A stretch of DNA of 64,000 bases. It comes from Brasenia schreberi (taxonomy: Eukaryota; Streptophyta; Magnoliopsida; Nymphaeales; Cabombaceae). Below the pieces are notes generated by a model. The model did no database searches. It saw only the letters and a list, made by a program, of their open reading frames with translations, and was not told the DNA's origin. How positions within the stretch are numbered: position 1 is the stretch's first letter; every line of letters starts with the position of its first letter. Location of the stretch: the NCBI GenBank assembly GCA_036023115.1, contig JAYKKT010000041.1, positions 5,940,501 to 6,004,500 of the forward strand, given 5' to 3'. Shown piece by piece: positions 10,804-20,825 of the stretch. The position numbers and the translations under genes were made by a program.

Positions 10804-11639
10804 TGTAAACACCCCGAAATCCCACGAATTCCTTAAACAAACCTGGTTTTGTAAAAGCAGCCCCAAAGGAACATTTTTGAGTATGGAAACCCAGGAGCCT
10901 TTTAGACAACCCTGTACATATGTTTTAAACTCTGTATTTCAAAAATATATAATATAGCTTTTGAAAACCTTTTTAAAACATGTTTTGAAACCCCAAAGTG
11001 GCTTGGCCCGATCAAGACAGGACCAGGAGAGCTAAAAAGAGCCCGGAAACGGAGCACACGTTAAGCCCGACACAACAACTCTTGTATCTGATTCACACCC
11101 CCAGGATCTCGAACGTCCAAGATCCTGTTCTTATCAAAATATCATTTGAAATCATCTCCGGAAGGCAGAAACGGAGGCGGACGACCATGTTGGTGAAGAC
11201 CCAACGCAGACGGAGTACTGATAATGTCAGGCCCCGCACGAATCGTCCGTTTCGAACCCAGCTCGAAGGAGTCAGAGTTCAGTTTGGATTGGATCTGGAC
11301 CATATATATCTAGATCCCAATCCAAACCCATGTGTGGACTTGGATTTGGATTTGGATCCAGAGATCCAATCCAATATCCATATCCATGGCCCACATCACC
11401 TTCTCATAAATGGAGGTGGGGCCCACTTGAAATTCACGTGGGATCATGGGCATGAGAGAGAGTGGGGATGGATAATATCAAGAGGGTTGTAATTAAGTTT
11501 GACTTGTGTGTCAAGTTTGGGGTTAATCATGTGGGTTAGCCTAATTGAGTGGGTTTAAGCTTGTAATTAGCCAAAACCTAACCTAGGGCTGCACCAACAT
11601 GATATGGTTAAAGTCTATGGGCCATGCAAAGGGAGCTCC

Positions 11640-12010
11640 TTCACCTAAACCTAACCCAAAACACCTAATCCAAGCCTACCCCCCTAATCCACCCCTAATT
11701 TGAGCCTAATCACCTAACCCACTTCCCTAATCCCGGCCTAATCCCAACCTAATCACCTAACCCACTTCCCTAATCCTTCCCTAAACCTAGGTTAATTTCC
11801 CTAATCCTAGCCTAAACCTAGCCTAATCACCTAACCTAACTCACTAAACCTCACCCTAAAACCCAACCACCTAACCTAGCCCTAAACCCCTAAACCACCC
11901 CTAGCCCACAATCTACCCAAACCACTAGTTTTCAAAATATCTGGCCCAACCCTTTCCAGCCCACCTTATCTACATACCACCCTACCTAAACCACCTAACC
12001 ACTACCCCAA
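11640..12010 (+). repeat. G-poor, C-rich CCTAA-type tract in the LTR
   Basis: About 370 bp made of variations on CCTAA, CCTAATCC and CACCTAACCCACTTCC, with very few G residues on this strand. It includes CCCTAAACCCCTAAACC, which resembles the plant telomere repeat CCCTAAA but is not a true telomeric array. A counterpart is at 22820-23190, and shorter versions are at 685-850 and 7565-7745 in Element 1. Confidence 0.75.
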
Positions 12011-12038
12011 ACCCCGCCCTAACCAACCTACCCATCCC

Positions 12039-12046
12039 TATTTAAA
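12039..12046 (+). promoter_or_regulatory. TATA-like box in the LTR of Element 2
   Basis: TATTTAAA is followed by a run of C and then CTTGGGGGCAGG. The copy in the 3' LTR is near 23223. A second candidate, CATAAAT at 11403, lies where Element 1 has its TATA box. Which one is used cannot be decided. Confidence 0.4.
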
Positions 12047-12751
12047 CCCCCCCCTTGGGGGCAGGTTTTCCTAGCTAGTGGCTTCACCCATCCTAGCCGG
12101 GTCCCTTCCTTCCCCAGGTCCAGCCGAGTCCCACCATCTCCCACCTGCACCGCCACTTGCTCTCCATCCCACCACCATCTCCTAGCCGGACGCCACCACC
12201 ATCTCCCAGCCGGACGCCACCGCTTGCTCTCCATCCCAACCACCCGGCTTCTCTCTTCCATCCACCGCCTCTCCCCATTCGGTAAGTACCCCCCCCAATG
12301 TTACCTAACTCCTTCTGTACTCCCTCTCCATTCCTAGCCACCCACCATACCATCATCTCACCTACACATCAGCCCTTTGCTGCTACCATTATCCCTTAGC
12401 CGAACCTAGCACAACCTAAACTACCGGCCACTACCTAACCATCCCATCTACATCCGGCTACCCTATAAGACTCCCATTCGGCCTTCCCTTAAACCCCTTT
12501 TATTTTTAGGTCCATACTCCCTAATACTCTAGACTCTCCTAGTGACCCTACACACTTACTTGGCCCAGCCCTGTAATCGCCCACATCAAGGCGACACCCA
12601 TTTGCAGCCGGCCACCTTCGAGGCGCCTATCCCGCGCCCCACTTGCAGCCGGCCAGCACCCTTTGTCGTCCACCCTCGCGGAGCTCCCGTTTGCAGCCCA
12701 AGGCGAAGGCCAAGCCCACGCTCAAGCAAGGCCTCTACGGACCAGCTACTC

Positions 12752-12758
12752 GTAAGTG
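12752..12758 (+). promoter_or_regulatory. Conserved splice-donor-like site in the LTR leader of Element 2
   Basis: GTAAGTG follows GGACCAGCTACTC, as in Element 1. The acceptor-like GTACTTAG at 14105-14112, after a T-rich stretch and 25 nt before the gag ATG, would give an intron of about 1.36 kb. A further donor-like GGTAAGTA is at 12282-12289. Splicing is inferred. Confidence 0.45.
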
Positions 12759-13014
12759 CCTAAACTCGGTCTTTAGTTGTATACTTGCTTGAGATTCAAT
12801 TTGATACGGGGTTGTAATAACGGAGCATAGTCTCCCCCCGCTTGTAATAACGTGGCTTGGCACACCCACACACGTGCACTCTCTTAGTTGTGCACGATTT
12901 TGAACACACACGGGCCTAATCAGCCCCTAATACATAAGTGTATATATATACTTTCATTTTCGAAGGGTTTTGCTTAAGTTGGGTGCGTTGTCTTTCAATT
13001 CAAGCACTCTCACA

Positions 13015-13485
13015 CACATTGAGCTTTCGCTCTTATTTGAAAGACCCAAGTAAGGGCCGACCTATACTACTTGGGTTTCATTTCATGTCGTGTGAGTAAG
13101 TCTTTCAATTCAAGCACTCTCACACACATTGAGCCTTCGCTCTTATTCCCAAGACCTTAGTAAAGGCCTTATTGCAGTTATATTTGGGTTTCATTTATGT
13201 CGTGTGTGTAGTACTTCAATTCAAGCACTCTCACACACATTGAGCCTTCGCTCTTACTCCCAAGACCTTAGTCAAGGCCATACTGCAATTTATATTTGAG
13301 TTTAATTTCATGTCGTGTGAGTAAGTCTTTCAATTCAAGCACGCACCCACATTGAGCCTTCGCTCTTATTTGTAAGACCCGAGTAAGGGCTCATATAGAT
13401 AATCTATATACACATGTACCTTCGGTTATTTCCCTTCGGTTATTTCCCTTCAGTTATTTCCCTTCAGTTATTTCCCTTCAGTATT
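13015..13485 (+). repeat. 110-112-bp tandem repeats and short TTCCCTTC repeats in the LTR of Element 2
   Basis: GAGC(C/T)TTCGCTCTTA occurs at 13021, 13131, 13242 and 13354, at intervals of 110, 111 and 112 bp, with CACACACATT before it and AAGACC after it. From 13421 to 13485 a 14-bp unit (TTCCCTTCRGTTAT) follows. The same arrangement is seen in Element 1. Confidence 0.82.
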
Positions 13486-13788
13486 GTCTTTACATTTCGG
13501 GTTTTCCCTTTGGAGTAGCGTGAGTTTGCATTGCATCTACGCCATACCACGAGGTAGGACGCATATTGCATCAAAGCAAGCCCCGCTCGAATTCGCCCAT
13601 GTAGTGGAGTGTTCATAACACACAAACTAGGTGGCCCGAAGAGGGATAAAAGAAAAGACTTAGGCACGTGCAAATCCACGTGATCTAAAAACATGCAATC
13701 GCATTTTAAAGACCCGAAATAGACACCTCGAACCGCTTCGTAGACTTTCTCTCCAAAACTCGATTTTTGCAAAGCGTACAGACTGACC

Positions 13789-13806
13789 CTTAAGCATCGG
13801 TGTAAG
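13789..13806 (+). other. U5 hairpin with ATCG loop, Element 2
   Basis: CTTAAGC-ATCG-GTGTAAG. Four outer pairs and two inner pairs form, with one A-G mismatch. It sits at the same place relative to the primer-binding site as in Elements 1 and 3. Confidence 0.45.
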
Positions 13807-13877
13807 AAGGTTTGCAACGACAAGAGCTTACTTGCTCACAGTCGCCACGTTTAGAAGTCAGTGTTAAAAATATCTTC

Positions 13878-13907
13878 GCTAGCTTAAGTAAGCTAGCTGG
13901 CACGCCC
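13878..13907 (+). other. Hairpin followed by partial primer-binding-site copy, Element 2
   Basis: GCTAGCTTA-AG-TAAGCTAGC is a perfect 9-bp inverted repeat at 13878-13897. TGGCACGCCC follows directly (13898-13907) and is identical to the first ten bases of the primer-binding site, 104 nt downstream. Confidence 0.55.
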
Positions 13908-14001
13908 TGTTTGCATACATAGGTCTTAGACACACGAGAGGATCCGCTCCGAGCCTTGAAAAAGGCAGAAGAGGCAGGGATTTTCGCGCGTCTACAGGGA
14001 T

Positions 14002-14019
14002 TGGCACGCCCGGTGGGAC
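14002..14019 (+). promoter_or_regulatory. Primer-binding site of Element 2
   Basis: TGGCACGCCCGGTGGGAC starts five bases after the LTR end. It matches Element 3 and differs by one base from Element 1. It should pair with a tRNA whose acceptor strand ends in CGGGCGTG before CCA. That tRNA is not identified here. Confidence 0.78.
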
Positions 14020-14137
14020 GTGAGCCTTTCAAAAATCGAGTTTGTAAGTAGAAGTCTTGCGAAAATTTGTAAAAAGGCGTCGTTTTAACTTGTTTTCTTT
14101 GCTTGTACTTAGGATATTTTCAAAAAGCTTGAAAAGC

Positions 14138-15274
14138 ATGTCAAAATCCAATCCAAGTGAAGTGTCGAGCCAAGGCTCATGCGCATCAAGTTCTCACTCT
14201 AGGAGGATTTTCAAAAACAAAATAAAACTAGATGAAATCGAGGATTTGAGAAGGGAGTTTGAGGCCAAAATCGATGCTCTCAGCCAAGAGGCTGAAGTAG
14301 GCGATTCATGTTCATCGAACGGTGAACAAAGGCCTAAAAAGAAATCTGAAAAACCTCGCAAGCAAAAAAAGGCCTCCGTAATGGAAGGCAACCAATACCA
14401 CGAGTCCTTCACACAAAAGGACCGTAAAGCCCTACAACAGTTGCTAAAAGGGCAGAATAAAGAGAAAAGAAGCTACGCCCTATTTGATTTCCTTCCTATG
14501 GATTACGAAACAGACAATGACGATGAAATACCGAACTTCCACAGGTATGATGGCATGGGAAGAAAAAGGACGATGAAATACCCTAGGTCTCACTTGCAGC
14601 TTTTCTCATGTCGAGCCCATAAGAAGAAAAAGGACTCGATGAAATGGGTGTATTGGTTCCCTTTATCCCTTAAAGGCACAACTGCCAAATGGCTGGCTTC
14701 CTACGACTTAAGCCAGTTCGCTACTTTTGAAGAGTTAGCAAACTGCTTCATGCAAAGATTTGCATACAACGTAGAAGTCACGCCAACCCTAAATACCTTA
14801 AGGGATACAAAGCAAGGCATGAACGAAGACGTACATAACTTCATTATAAGATGGAGCTCGCTTTTGGGCCAAGTGCGAGAGCCCATATCCAAAGGATGCG
14901 CAGTAATGCTCATCTTGGATAATTTTAAAAGCGAATTAAAAACCCTTCTCTCGCTCCATGAGATTTCAACTTTCCATAAGTTGATCAAAAAGGCCTCACT
15001 TTTCGAAACCAACTTGCGAAAAGGGACATACGATCACTTATGGAAAGGAAGTGCCATTCCAAAAACCCGTTTGGAAAAGCCCATCGCATATGGGCTGCCC
15101 ACGACGGACAAAGGGGCAAAGCCCCATAAAATCGCCAATGTCCGGGTGGATCCAGGCATAGCAGGCACTTCCAAAAATTTTGAAAAATTAGAAAATAAGA
15201 GGGAACGCAATTTTCAAAAACCGGTTGAAAACGGGAGTATACTCCGCTGGGGCAACCTGTGTCGGAGGTCCTAG
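14138..15274 (+). pseudogene. Gag, Element 2 (frameshifted at its end)
   Basis: I place the start at the ATG at 14138 (MSKSNPSEVSSQ), which aligns with Element 3 and lies 25 nt after an acceptor-like TACTTAG. The frame is open further upstream but without a conserved start. An N-terminal coiled-coil-like part (DEIEDLRREFEAKIDALSQE) leads into the retrotransposon gag core, including WFPLSLKGTTAKWLASYDLS and FEELANCFMQRF. Compared with Element 3 there is an in-frame insertion after YDGMG, near 14560, made of text also found near 14630. Near 15240 the frame shifts and ends at 15274, while the zinc knuckle continues in the next frame. Confidence 0.85.
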
Positions 15275-17019
15275 ACCTCTTACTTGCCCAAGGCATGATA
15301 GAACTCCCTGAAATCCCAGAAGGAGTCACCTCCAAAGGGGGGTATTTAAACCGATTTTGCAAGTATCATCGGCTCAAAGGCCATGATACCAAACGCTGCT
15401 TCTCTCTTTTAAATAAAATTGAGAACTTGATAGCAGAAGGCTGGCTCCAGGTCACTGCGGAACCTGAGTCACCTCAAGCTGTCTTCAAGGAACCCTTTCC
15501 CAAACACGCCAGTGGTAGTGGGAAAGGAAAGGAGGTATGTACCCTCACCATTTCCAAGGAACTAGCGCGAAAGCAAGAACCTGGTCGACCTACTGGTGCG
15601 CCCATCCTTGTACTATACAAGAGGCCCGCCCAAGTCGTCATTCGGGGACCACCAAAAGTGGAAACCCCGGTAAAACCAGTTTTGAAAATCCAAGGTTCAC
15701 CTCAGCTCATCCTTAGAGCCAAGTTTAGCGCGAACCCTAGGCTAGTCGTGGGGGAAGTCACTAGATCCGGGAGGATCTATCAACCCCCGCACCTTCAAGA
15801 TGCTCAAAAGGTGGTCAGTGTGCCTGGCCCCTCAAAAGCATGTATCCCTAGTGGTTTGCCAAAAGCAGATAAGGACAAAGTCATCCTAAATCCTTATGAT
15901 TTCGAAAACCACCTTTCAAAGATTCCTATTCACATGTCTATCCTAGAGCTTATAAAAACCTCGCCTAGGCATAGACTTGTATTAGAGAAAATTCTAGAAA
16001 GGGCCAAGGTTGATTCGAACATAAGTCCAGAATCCTTGTTTGCCCAAGTGGCTTTGTTAGGAGCAAAATCGCCCATCACTTTTTTGGAAGATGATGTAGA
16101 TAGACCCTACGAAACCCATAACCAGGCCCTGCATATCGAGGTGGTTCTAAACAACCACTCTCTGGATAGGTGCCTAGTCGATGGTGGAGGAGGGCTCAAC
16201 ATCCTTCCACTTCATGTGACGTACAAAATCGGAGTCACTTTGACTTCAGTGAACCCAAGCCCCATCGTTATCACTGGATACGATGGGAATGCGTCTAGAC
16301 CTTTAGGATCCATCGAACTCCCAATGGAAACGGGAGGGATCAAACACACGGGGGTGTTCCATGTCTTTGACATCCACCCCCATTATAACCTGTTGCTGGG
16401 AAGGCCCTGGATATACAGTTTGTGCGCTGTGCCATCCACCTTCCACAGGTGTGTTAAGATCCCTTTTAGGGACCAGGTCGTAGTGATCCTAGGTGAGAGT
16501 CACCCACAGCTTCAGGGGATCATAAACTCCCCTTGTTTATCAAGCTCCCAGGCCCATGAGGCTAACCTGGGGCAAATTATGGTTGAGCCACCTCGGCTCG
16601 TGTTGAACAACCCTAGGAAGGTTGTATGTGTGAAGGGGCCACCCAAAGCTGGCCTCCTCCCGACTTTAATCCTCCTAGGAAAACCCAAGCGTTCCCTATT
16701 TCCAAAGCCCCTGGACAAGAGGCCATACGAGCCTAATATGGACGATAGCATGTTCCAGGACCACGACTTGTATCCAACTTTTTCAAAAAACAAAAAGTCG
16801 TGGAACATGTTGTTGAACATGGGCTACATGCCCTACAAGAGTCTAGGGGCACAAAACCAGGGTCTCCTAGAGCCCATCCTTCCTAGGGCCAACCCAAGCC
16901 GATATGGGATCGGCTATACTCCCCGAATACCGCCGGAGCCACCCCCTGTGACCACCTTGGTCAAGGGTGCCCCGGAGCCTGTTTTAGAAGAGACCTATGG
17001 TTTAGATCTCCTATTCTGA
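15259..17019 (+). pseudogene. Gag C-terminus and protease with G-patch-like tail, Element 2
   Basis: A 586-codon frame overlapping the end of gag in another frame. It carries a knuckle FCKYHRLKGHDTKRC (Cys-His-His-Cys spacing, as is usual for Tat elements). The aspartic protease core follows: CLVDGGGGLNILPLHVTYKI with catalytic Asp but Gly in place of the usual Ser/Thr, a flap-like GYDGNASRPLGSIELP region and YNLLLGRPW. The C-terminus has MDDSMFQDHDLYPTFSKNKK then WNMLLNMGYMPYKSLG...QGLLEPI, G-patch-like. It ends at TGA 17017-17019. The frame needs the upstream frameshift corrected to be part of Gag-Pro. Confidence 0.85.
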
Positions 17020-17038
17020 GTCTAACCCGTAGTGTTTT

Positions 17039-17048
17039 CCCTTTGTAG
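17039..17048 (+). promoter_or_regulatory. Acceptor-like site before pol, Element 2
   Basis: CCCTTTGTAG lies between the protease stop and pol. Element 3 has TTCTTTGTAG at 59058-59049 (minus) and Element 1 has TTCTTTGAAG at 4196-4205. In each case ATG (G/C)GAAGA(T/C)CCC or a close form follows within 7 nt. In Ogre elements an intron between protease and RT is known. No strong donor was found nearby, so a donor in the LTR leader is an alternative. Confidence 0.45.
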
Positions 17049-17138
17049 GTATGACGGAAGATCCCTTTTCTAAAAATACCAAAAACATTTGAAAGACTTA
17101 AAATCAAAAAAATTGAAAAACAAGAAAAACCAAAAACA

Positions 17139-20100
17139 ATGGAAAAACAAAAACTCGAAAAAAGAGTGCTTTGTATAGTTCCCAAAGTTCTTGTTTTACA
17201 AAAACCCAAAAAAATCGAAAATTTGGAAAATACCAAAAAGATTTTGTACATAGCTGCTCCTGGTAGGACTTTGGCAAAAGAAAAGGATTTCGAAAGAAAC
17301 GTCGTCTGCATAGCCAGACCAAAAATTTCGAAATCACTTGAAAATCCAAGTACAAAACCAGGTCATTTTGAAAACCACGCATCAAGTTCCCTCGGGTCTA
17401 TAGCCCACGAGAATGATCAAAGCCCAGAAGTGGATCCCCTTGAGGAAGATCCTACTTCTGAGCTCCCAGAATTTCATAGAATTCTCGATTTTGAAAGACC
17501 TTCCCAATCAGTAGGAGGAGATTTCATAGAGGTGAACCTAGGGGATGATTCCAATCCCAAAACCATCAAAATAGGTGCATGCTTGCATGAAACTGAAAAG
17601 TTAGCATTCATTGCATTTCTACAAACCTATTTAGATGTGTTTGCATGGACGTATGAAGACATGCCAGGCATAGATCCCAGCATTGTCGAGCATCGTCTTC
17701 CCTTAGATATAGGTGTAAAACCCATAAAGCAGAAGCTTAGGAAAATACACCCGAATGTACACACGCAAGTCAAAGAGAGTTTAGAAGATCTACTAAAAGC
17801 CGGATTTATAAAACCCATTGCGTATTCTGATTGGTTGTCAAATATCGTTGTGGTTCGAAAAACCAATGGGAAAATTCGAATATGCATCGATTTCAGAAAC
17901 CTGAATAAAGTCACTCCAAAGGATAATTATCCTTTACCAAACATAGATTTGATAGTCGATAGTACTGCAAATCATGAAATATTTTCATTCATGGACGACT
18001 ATTCAGGCTATAATCAAATCAAACTAAGTCCACGAGATCAGGGTAAGACCGCCTTCACAACCCCATGGGGCACGTACTACTATACAGTCATGCCCTTTGG
18101 TTTAAAAAATGCCGGCGCAACATACCAACGAGCCATGAACACGATCTTCCATGATCAAATCCATGAGCTTGTAGAAGTGTATGTAGATGATCTATTGGCA
18201 AAATCCAAAACCCGATGCACCCATATCGAATGTTTACAAAAGATTTTCGAAAGGCTTAGGCTTTACAAAGTAAAGCTAAACCCTCAAAAATGTGTGTTCG
18301 GGGTAGAATCAGGGAAGCTTCTAGGCTTTATGGTGAGCCAAAGGGGAATAGAAGTCGACCCCTCTAAGTGTCGAGCCATCATAGACATGGCTCCACCCTC
18401 CAATCTTACTCAAATCCGTAGCCTCCAAGGTCGCTTACAATCCGTGCGCCGATTCATATCGAATCTGGCAACTAGATGCGAACCCTTCAACAAACTGTTG
18501 AGGAAGGGTACGAAATTCTTATGGGATGACGAATGCCAAAAGTCCTTCGAGAGACTGAAGGCATACTTGGTTAATCCCCCTGTTTTGAATCCTCCAAAGC
18601 AAGGAAAACCGCTTTTATTATACATCTTCGTGCATGTAAATGCTTTAGGAGCCCTGTTAGCTCAATACGAGGATGACACCCATAAGGAGTATGCCATCTA
18701 CTATATTTCGAAAACTCTCTTGGCTTATGAACGAAATTATCAAGCCATGGAGAAGACGTGCTTGGCCCTAGTCTGGGCCTACCAGAAGTTCAGACACTAT
18801 TTCCTAGATCATGAGATCTGGATAGTGTCCAAGCTTGATCCAATCAAGCACTTGTTCGAAAAACCCATTCTCACGGGTAGATTGGGCAAATGACAACTCC
18901 TTCTAATGGAGTATGATCTGAAATACCATCACCAGATCTCCATTAAGGGGCAAGCCCTGGCAGATTACGTGGCTGAATTCCCCTTAGAGGACACATATCC
19001 CACTCTTGTCGAAATGCCTGATAAAGGCATATTGCAAAACCATTTTCAAAACCACATTTTGGCAAATTCTTTCGAAAACCAAGTGTGGAAGATGCACTTC
19101 GACGGGGCACGAAACCAACGAGGGGCTGGTGCTGGGGTCATCCTAATCTCCCCTGAAAAGGGCGAGATTCCTATAGCAGTCCGCTTAGATTTTGAATGTT
19201 CTAACAACGTAGCTGAGTATGAAGCACTCATACAAGGCTTAAAGATTTCGAAAACTCTAGGGGCATCATGCATTGAGGTCTTTGGAGATTCGCTCCTTGT
19301 CGTAAACCAAGTTTTAAAAATTTGGCAAGTACGTAATGAGAAACTACTTCCATATCACGAGTTGGCCACTCGATTGGTCCAAACCTTCCAGTCGTGTAAA
19401 CTCACACACGTAGCAAGAGACGACAATTGCATCGTCGATGCCCTCTCCTCCTTGGGTTCAGCCCTGAAGGTCGATCCTATTTCAGGGACCAGATCTTTGG
19501 AAATATGGCATGCGCCCCATCCATCCACACACGACTTGGATATTTGCCAAAACAACCTAGAGTCTATTGAAAAACCCTGGTTCTATGACATAAAACAATT
19601 TTTAGAAAATGGGGGATTTACCGAGGATGCCACATCCAAAGATAAGGCATTCATTCGTAAGATTTCGACCCGATACACCATTCTGGGTGGGGTCTTATAC
19701 AAAAAGAGTTTTACCGGCATTCTGCTTAGGTGTATCGACCTAGAGGAGGCTAGGATAGTAATGCATGAGTTCCACGATGGAGAATGTGGAGGTCATGTTA
19801 ATGCCAACATGATGGCGATGAAAATACTTAGAGGGGGCTATTTTTGGTCCACCCTGAAAAAGGATTGTCACGATCATGTTAGGAAGTGTCATCCATGTCA
19901 AGTGCATGGGCACGCCATTCATATCCCTTGATCCGCATTGCATTCCGTGGTCAGCCCCTGGCCATTTACCATGTGGGCGTTTGACATCGTAGGCTCAATA
20001 TTTCCAAAGGCCTCGAATGGGCATCGATTTATTTTAGCAGCCACGGAGTATTTCTCCAAGTGGGTGGAAGCCATTTCCCTAACCAATGTAATGGGGCAAC

Positions 20101-20825
20101 ATGTGGTGGCTTTCATCCGGAGGAATATCTTGGCTCGATTTGGGGTTCCACGAGACCTTGTGTCTGATAATGGTACCCCATTCAAGAACGAGCGGATGGT
20201 TAAGTTGTGCAACACGTATGGCATAACTCACCACTTCTCCTCGCCCTACTACCCTCAAGGCAACGGCCAAGCCGAAGCCACAAACAAGACTCTCATTAGT
20301 ATTATTGAGAAAACCTTAGAGAAGGGTAGGACGTGGCACGAGAAGCTGGATGAAGCCTTATGGGCTTATAGGACTTCCATCCGGACTCCCACGAATGCCA
20401 CACCATTCGAGTTGGTCTATGGCACAAACGCCATTCTTCCCATTCATACCCAACTGCATTCATTCCATACATCCATAGCACTCGACCTCCCCCTAGAGAC
20501 GCTTCATCATGCTAGGATGGCCGAACTAGATTTGCTAGATGAGAGGCGACTCCTTGCCATGGATCATGCTCGTGCATACCGGTAAAGGATAGCCCAACAT
20601 TATAGTAAACACATGAGACCTCGCCACTTTGAAGTGGAAGATCTGGTCTTAAAAACCATCCACCATCGTGGCCCACACCCCTTAGGCAAGTGGCGCCCCA
20701 ACTGGGATGGACCCTATGTTATACGAGCAACCACTACGAACAATTCGTATTGGTTGATCGATGTAGAAGGTAGGAATTTAGCAGATCCTATCAATATTCA
20801 ATACTTAAAGAAGTATCATGTGTAG
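17139..20825 (+). pseudogene. Pol, Element 2: RT, RNase H, archaeal-type RNase H, integrase; three nonsense codons
   Basis: One reading frame runs from 17139 to 20825, interrupted by only three stops: 18891-18893 (TGA where Element 3 has Trp), 19929-19931 (TGA where Element 3 has Ser) and 20583-20585 (TAA where Element 3 has Gln). Each is a one-base change, so the domains read well. RT has FMDDYSGYNQI and YVDDLLAKS. The first RNase H is degenerate. The second has MHFDGARNQRGAGAGVILIS, NNVAEYEALIQGL and VFGDSLLVV. Integrase has the HHCC finger (HEFHDGECGGHVN, CHPCQ), MWAFDIVG, SDNGTPFKNE and GNGQAEATNK. The stop pattern suggests simple aging. A lysine-rich linker precedes RT. Confidence 0.9.

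Larger units (their letters stand above)
10804..13996 (+). repeat. 5' LTR of Element 2
   Basis: 3193 bp, TGTAAACACC to TCTACA. The first ~1.6 kb match 21995-23628. The last ~600 bp (from about 13490) are close to the end of the Element 1 LTR, while the upstream part differs, so the two families share U5 but have diverged promoter regions. Confidence 0.9.

Noticed and set aside
11876..11900. Interstitial telomere
   Set aside because: Only about two telomere-like units in a degenerate C-rich tract.
12028..12356. Trp/Gly-rich minus frames in the Element 2 LTR
   Set aside because: They come from repeated CCACCATCTCC and CCGGACGCCAC words and are present only because of the LTR repeat.
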